64,000 bases of DNA from Actinomadura opuntiae. Its GTDB lineage: Bacteria; Actinomycetota; Actinomycetes; Streptosporangiales; Streptosporangiaceae. Location: positions 1 to 64,000 of the forward strand of contig NZ_JASNWF010000031.1 of NCBI RefSeq assembly GCF_030283205.1, given 5' to 3'. Numbering within the stretch: position 1 is the first letter of the stretch; every line of letters starts with the position of its first letter. Under the pieces are notes generated by a model. It was not told where the DNA came from. It saw only the letters and a list, made by a program, of their open reading frames with translations, and ran no database searches. Position numbers and translations under genes: made by a program. Shown in pieces: positions 63,946 through 64,000 of this stretch.

Positions 63946-64000
63946 TCACGGGGCGGGCGGGCGGACCCGTTCGGCGAGCCGGCGCAGCGCGTCCTCGGTG
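63946..64000 (-). CDS. 3' end of an unidentified gene at the window edge
   Basis: An open minus-strand frame entering from the right edge ends at TGA 63946-63948 and reads TEDALRRLAERVRPPAP. The helical, Arg/Leu-rich ending looks like a real C-terminus, but 17 residues are too few to identify it. Confidence 0.4.
   Translation of the reverse strand, partial: TEDALRRLAERVRPPAP

Overview
The window is very GC-rich, densely packed DNA from a filamentous-type actinomycete. GTG and TTG starts are common, many genes have a -10-like hexamer only 6-8 nt before the start codon (leaderless transcripts), and many neighbouring genes overlap by 4 bp (ATGA/GTGA). An XRE-DUF397 pair, two Methyltransf_19 (DUF574-type) methyltransferases, a GlgE-pathway TreS-maltokinase pair and a mycobacterial-type SOS cassette fit Streptosporangiales/Thermomonosporaceae (Actinomadura-like). 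That placement is inference. I saw no rRNA, tRNA, CRISPR array, prophage or insertion sequence.

Layout. 1-10 kb: 3' end of trehalose synthase plus maltokinase; a secreted NlpC/P60 hydrolase; an aldo/keto reductase behind a MerR-type promoter; a DUF574 methyltransferase; a Zur-box-controlled zinc ABC transporter (znuACB); an orphan MreB; an MBL-fold hydrolase. 10-26 kb: the most unusual region. A minus-strand operon runs sigma-region-4-only protein, 60-aa membrane peptide, MoxR AAA ATPase, DUF5682 protein, vWA protein, SWIM zinc-finger protein, with every junction overlapping. Two tandem DUF4132 genes lie further upstream on the same strand. Gene content and order match the enterobacterial yehI-yehLMPQ cluster. 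A plus-strand block (XRE/TPR regulator, two small proteins, cystathionine gamma-lyase-like enzyme) separates the DUF4132 genes from the operon.

26-42 kb: CoA-disulfide-reductase-like flavoprotein; a divergent FluG-like pair (amidohydrolase and glutamine-synthetase-like ligase) with a CGNR regulator; FUSC membrane protein; MFS exporter with a divergent TetR; TetR plus lactonase-like MBL enzyme; RecD2 helicase; alpha/beta hydrolase with a divergent TetR; XRE-DUF397 pair; HATPase plus an unknown coupled protein. Two copies of a ~64-bp near-perfect palindrome occur here, each supplying the stop codon of the gene before it.

42-64 kb: secreted M28 peptidase; mtnA; an SOS-controlled imuA'-imuB-dnaE2 mutagenesis cassette with a perfect LexA box; a receptor-like Ser/Thr kinase with a TolB-like propeller; Ppx; small PH-like and VOC proteins; a ribose operon (rbsR, rbsA, a fused permease/binding protein, rbsK) with LacI operators; a DUF2293 protein; a second DUF574 methyltransferase; a second aldo/keto reductase; and the 3' end of a further gene at the right edge.
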